Source: an uncultured Verrucomicrobiota bacterium
GTDB taxonomy: Bacteria > Verrucomicrobiota > Verrucomicrobiia > Limisphaerales > AAA164-E04
Length of the DNA stretch: 32,951 nucleotides
Direction of reading: 5' to 3'
Assembly (NCBI GenBank): GCA_913061285.1
Contig: CAJXVR010000041.1
Coordinates: 1-32,951 of the forward strand
The translations under genes were made by a program, and so were the position numbers. Positions 32,903 to 32,951 of the stretch are shown here, in pieces (the stretch's first letter is position 1; every line of letters starts with the position of its first letter). The notes under the pieces are model-generated. The model did no database searches and was not told where the DNA came from. It was given only the letters and a program-made list of their open reading frames with translations.

Positions 32903-32951
32903 CTGTCTCTTATACACATCTGACGCTGCCGACGAGCGATCTAGTGTAGAT
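32903..32951 (-). other. Nextera read-1 adapter, i5 index and P5 tail (library artefact)
   Basis: CTGTCTCTTATACACATCT (32903-32921) is the mosaic end, followed by GACGCTGCCGACGA (32922-32935), which completes the read-1 adapter. GCGATCTA (32936-32943) is the reverse complement of index TAGATCGC, and GTGTAGAT begins the P5 sequence. None of this is genome. Confidence 0.98.

Noticed and set aside
32903-32917. MYKRQ N-terminus and GTG start of the right-hand DUF1552 protein
   Set aside because: These codons are the Nextera mosaic end; the genuine gene enters the contig at 32902 without its start.

Overview
The window is a metagenome-style contig whose two ends are sequencing-library adapter. 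Bases 1-32 are the Nextera read-2 transposase adapter. Bases 32903-32951 are the read-1 adapter in reverse complement, followed by an 8-base i5 index and the start of the P5 tail. Genuine DNA therefore runs from 33 to 32902, and the genes at both ends are cut (an ABC permease on the left, a DUF1552 protein on the right).

The gene content points to the PVC superphylum, most likely a Verrucomicrobiota bacterium. Supporting features are a cytochrome-like/DUF1592/DUF1588 protein coupled to a DUF1552 protein, a giant lamin-tail/LamG/CotH protein, secreted proteins ending in the 'STDL..W...FYR' type tail, VCBS/FG-GAP and LamG proteins, a Tat-exported Gfo/Idh/MocA oxidoreductase, a formylglycine sulfatase, and several ECF-type regulators. 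No rRNA, tRNA, IS element, phage gene or CRISPR array was seen. A minority of starts have a Shine-Dalgarno motif.

Layout. (1) 33-3721, minus strand: secreted seven-repeat FG-GAP protein, Gfo/Idh/MocA oxidoreductase, then the FetA/FetB-type ABC exporter. (2) 4117-6930, plus strand: an L-galactose-dehydrogenase-like aldo/keto reductase, a zinc MDR dehydrogenase resembling L-galactonate 5-dehydrogenase, and a ketose 3-epimerase-family TIM barrel, which looks like a sugar oxidation cassette. (3) 7078-11150, plus: LamG-cytochrome-DUF1592 protein overlapping a DUF1552 protein by ATGA. (4) 11534-13788: a two-gene membrane-protein operon (small one-helix protein and Spy/CpxP-like protein) convergent with a response regulator-ECF sigma pair. 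(5) 14194-17496: a two-helix K+ channel with RCK domain, a Ser/Thr kinase with an HCD catalytic loop, and a NagD-type HAD phosphatase. (6) 17860-24999: a 1923-residue lamin-tail/LamG/CotH surface protein and a divergent unrecognised secreted protein. (7) 24996-28379, minus: a divergent sigma-like protein, a protein with a zinc anti-sigma HX3CX2C motif, and a one-helix membrane protein with a propeller-like outer domain. This is probably a sigma/anti-sigma/sensor relay, and a secreted LamG-thrombospondin-3 protein is read divergently from it. (8) 29724-32902, minus: a second DUF1552 protein (cut) and a sulfatase.

As a whole the region suggests a polysaccharide-degrading heterotroph: surface adhesion/display proteins, a sulfatase, intracellular sugar oxidation, and several envelope-sensing regulatory units. 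The part most worth following up is the sigma/anti-sigma/propeller operon with its secreted neighbours. Functions given for the sugar cassette and the regulatory partnerships are inferences from motifs and gene order.
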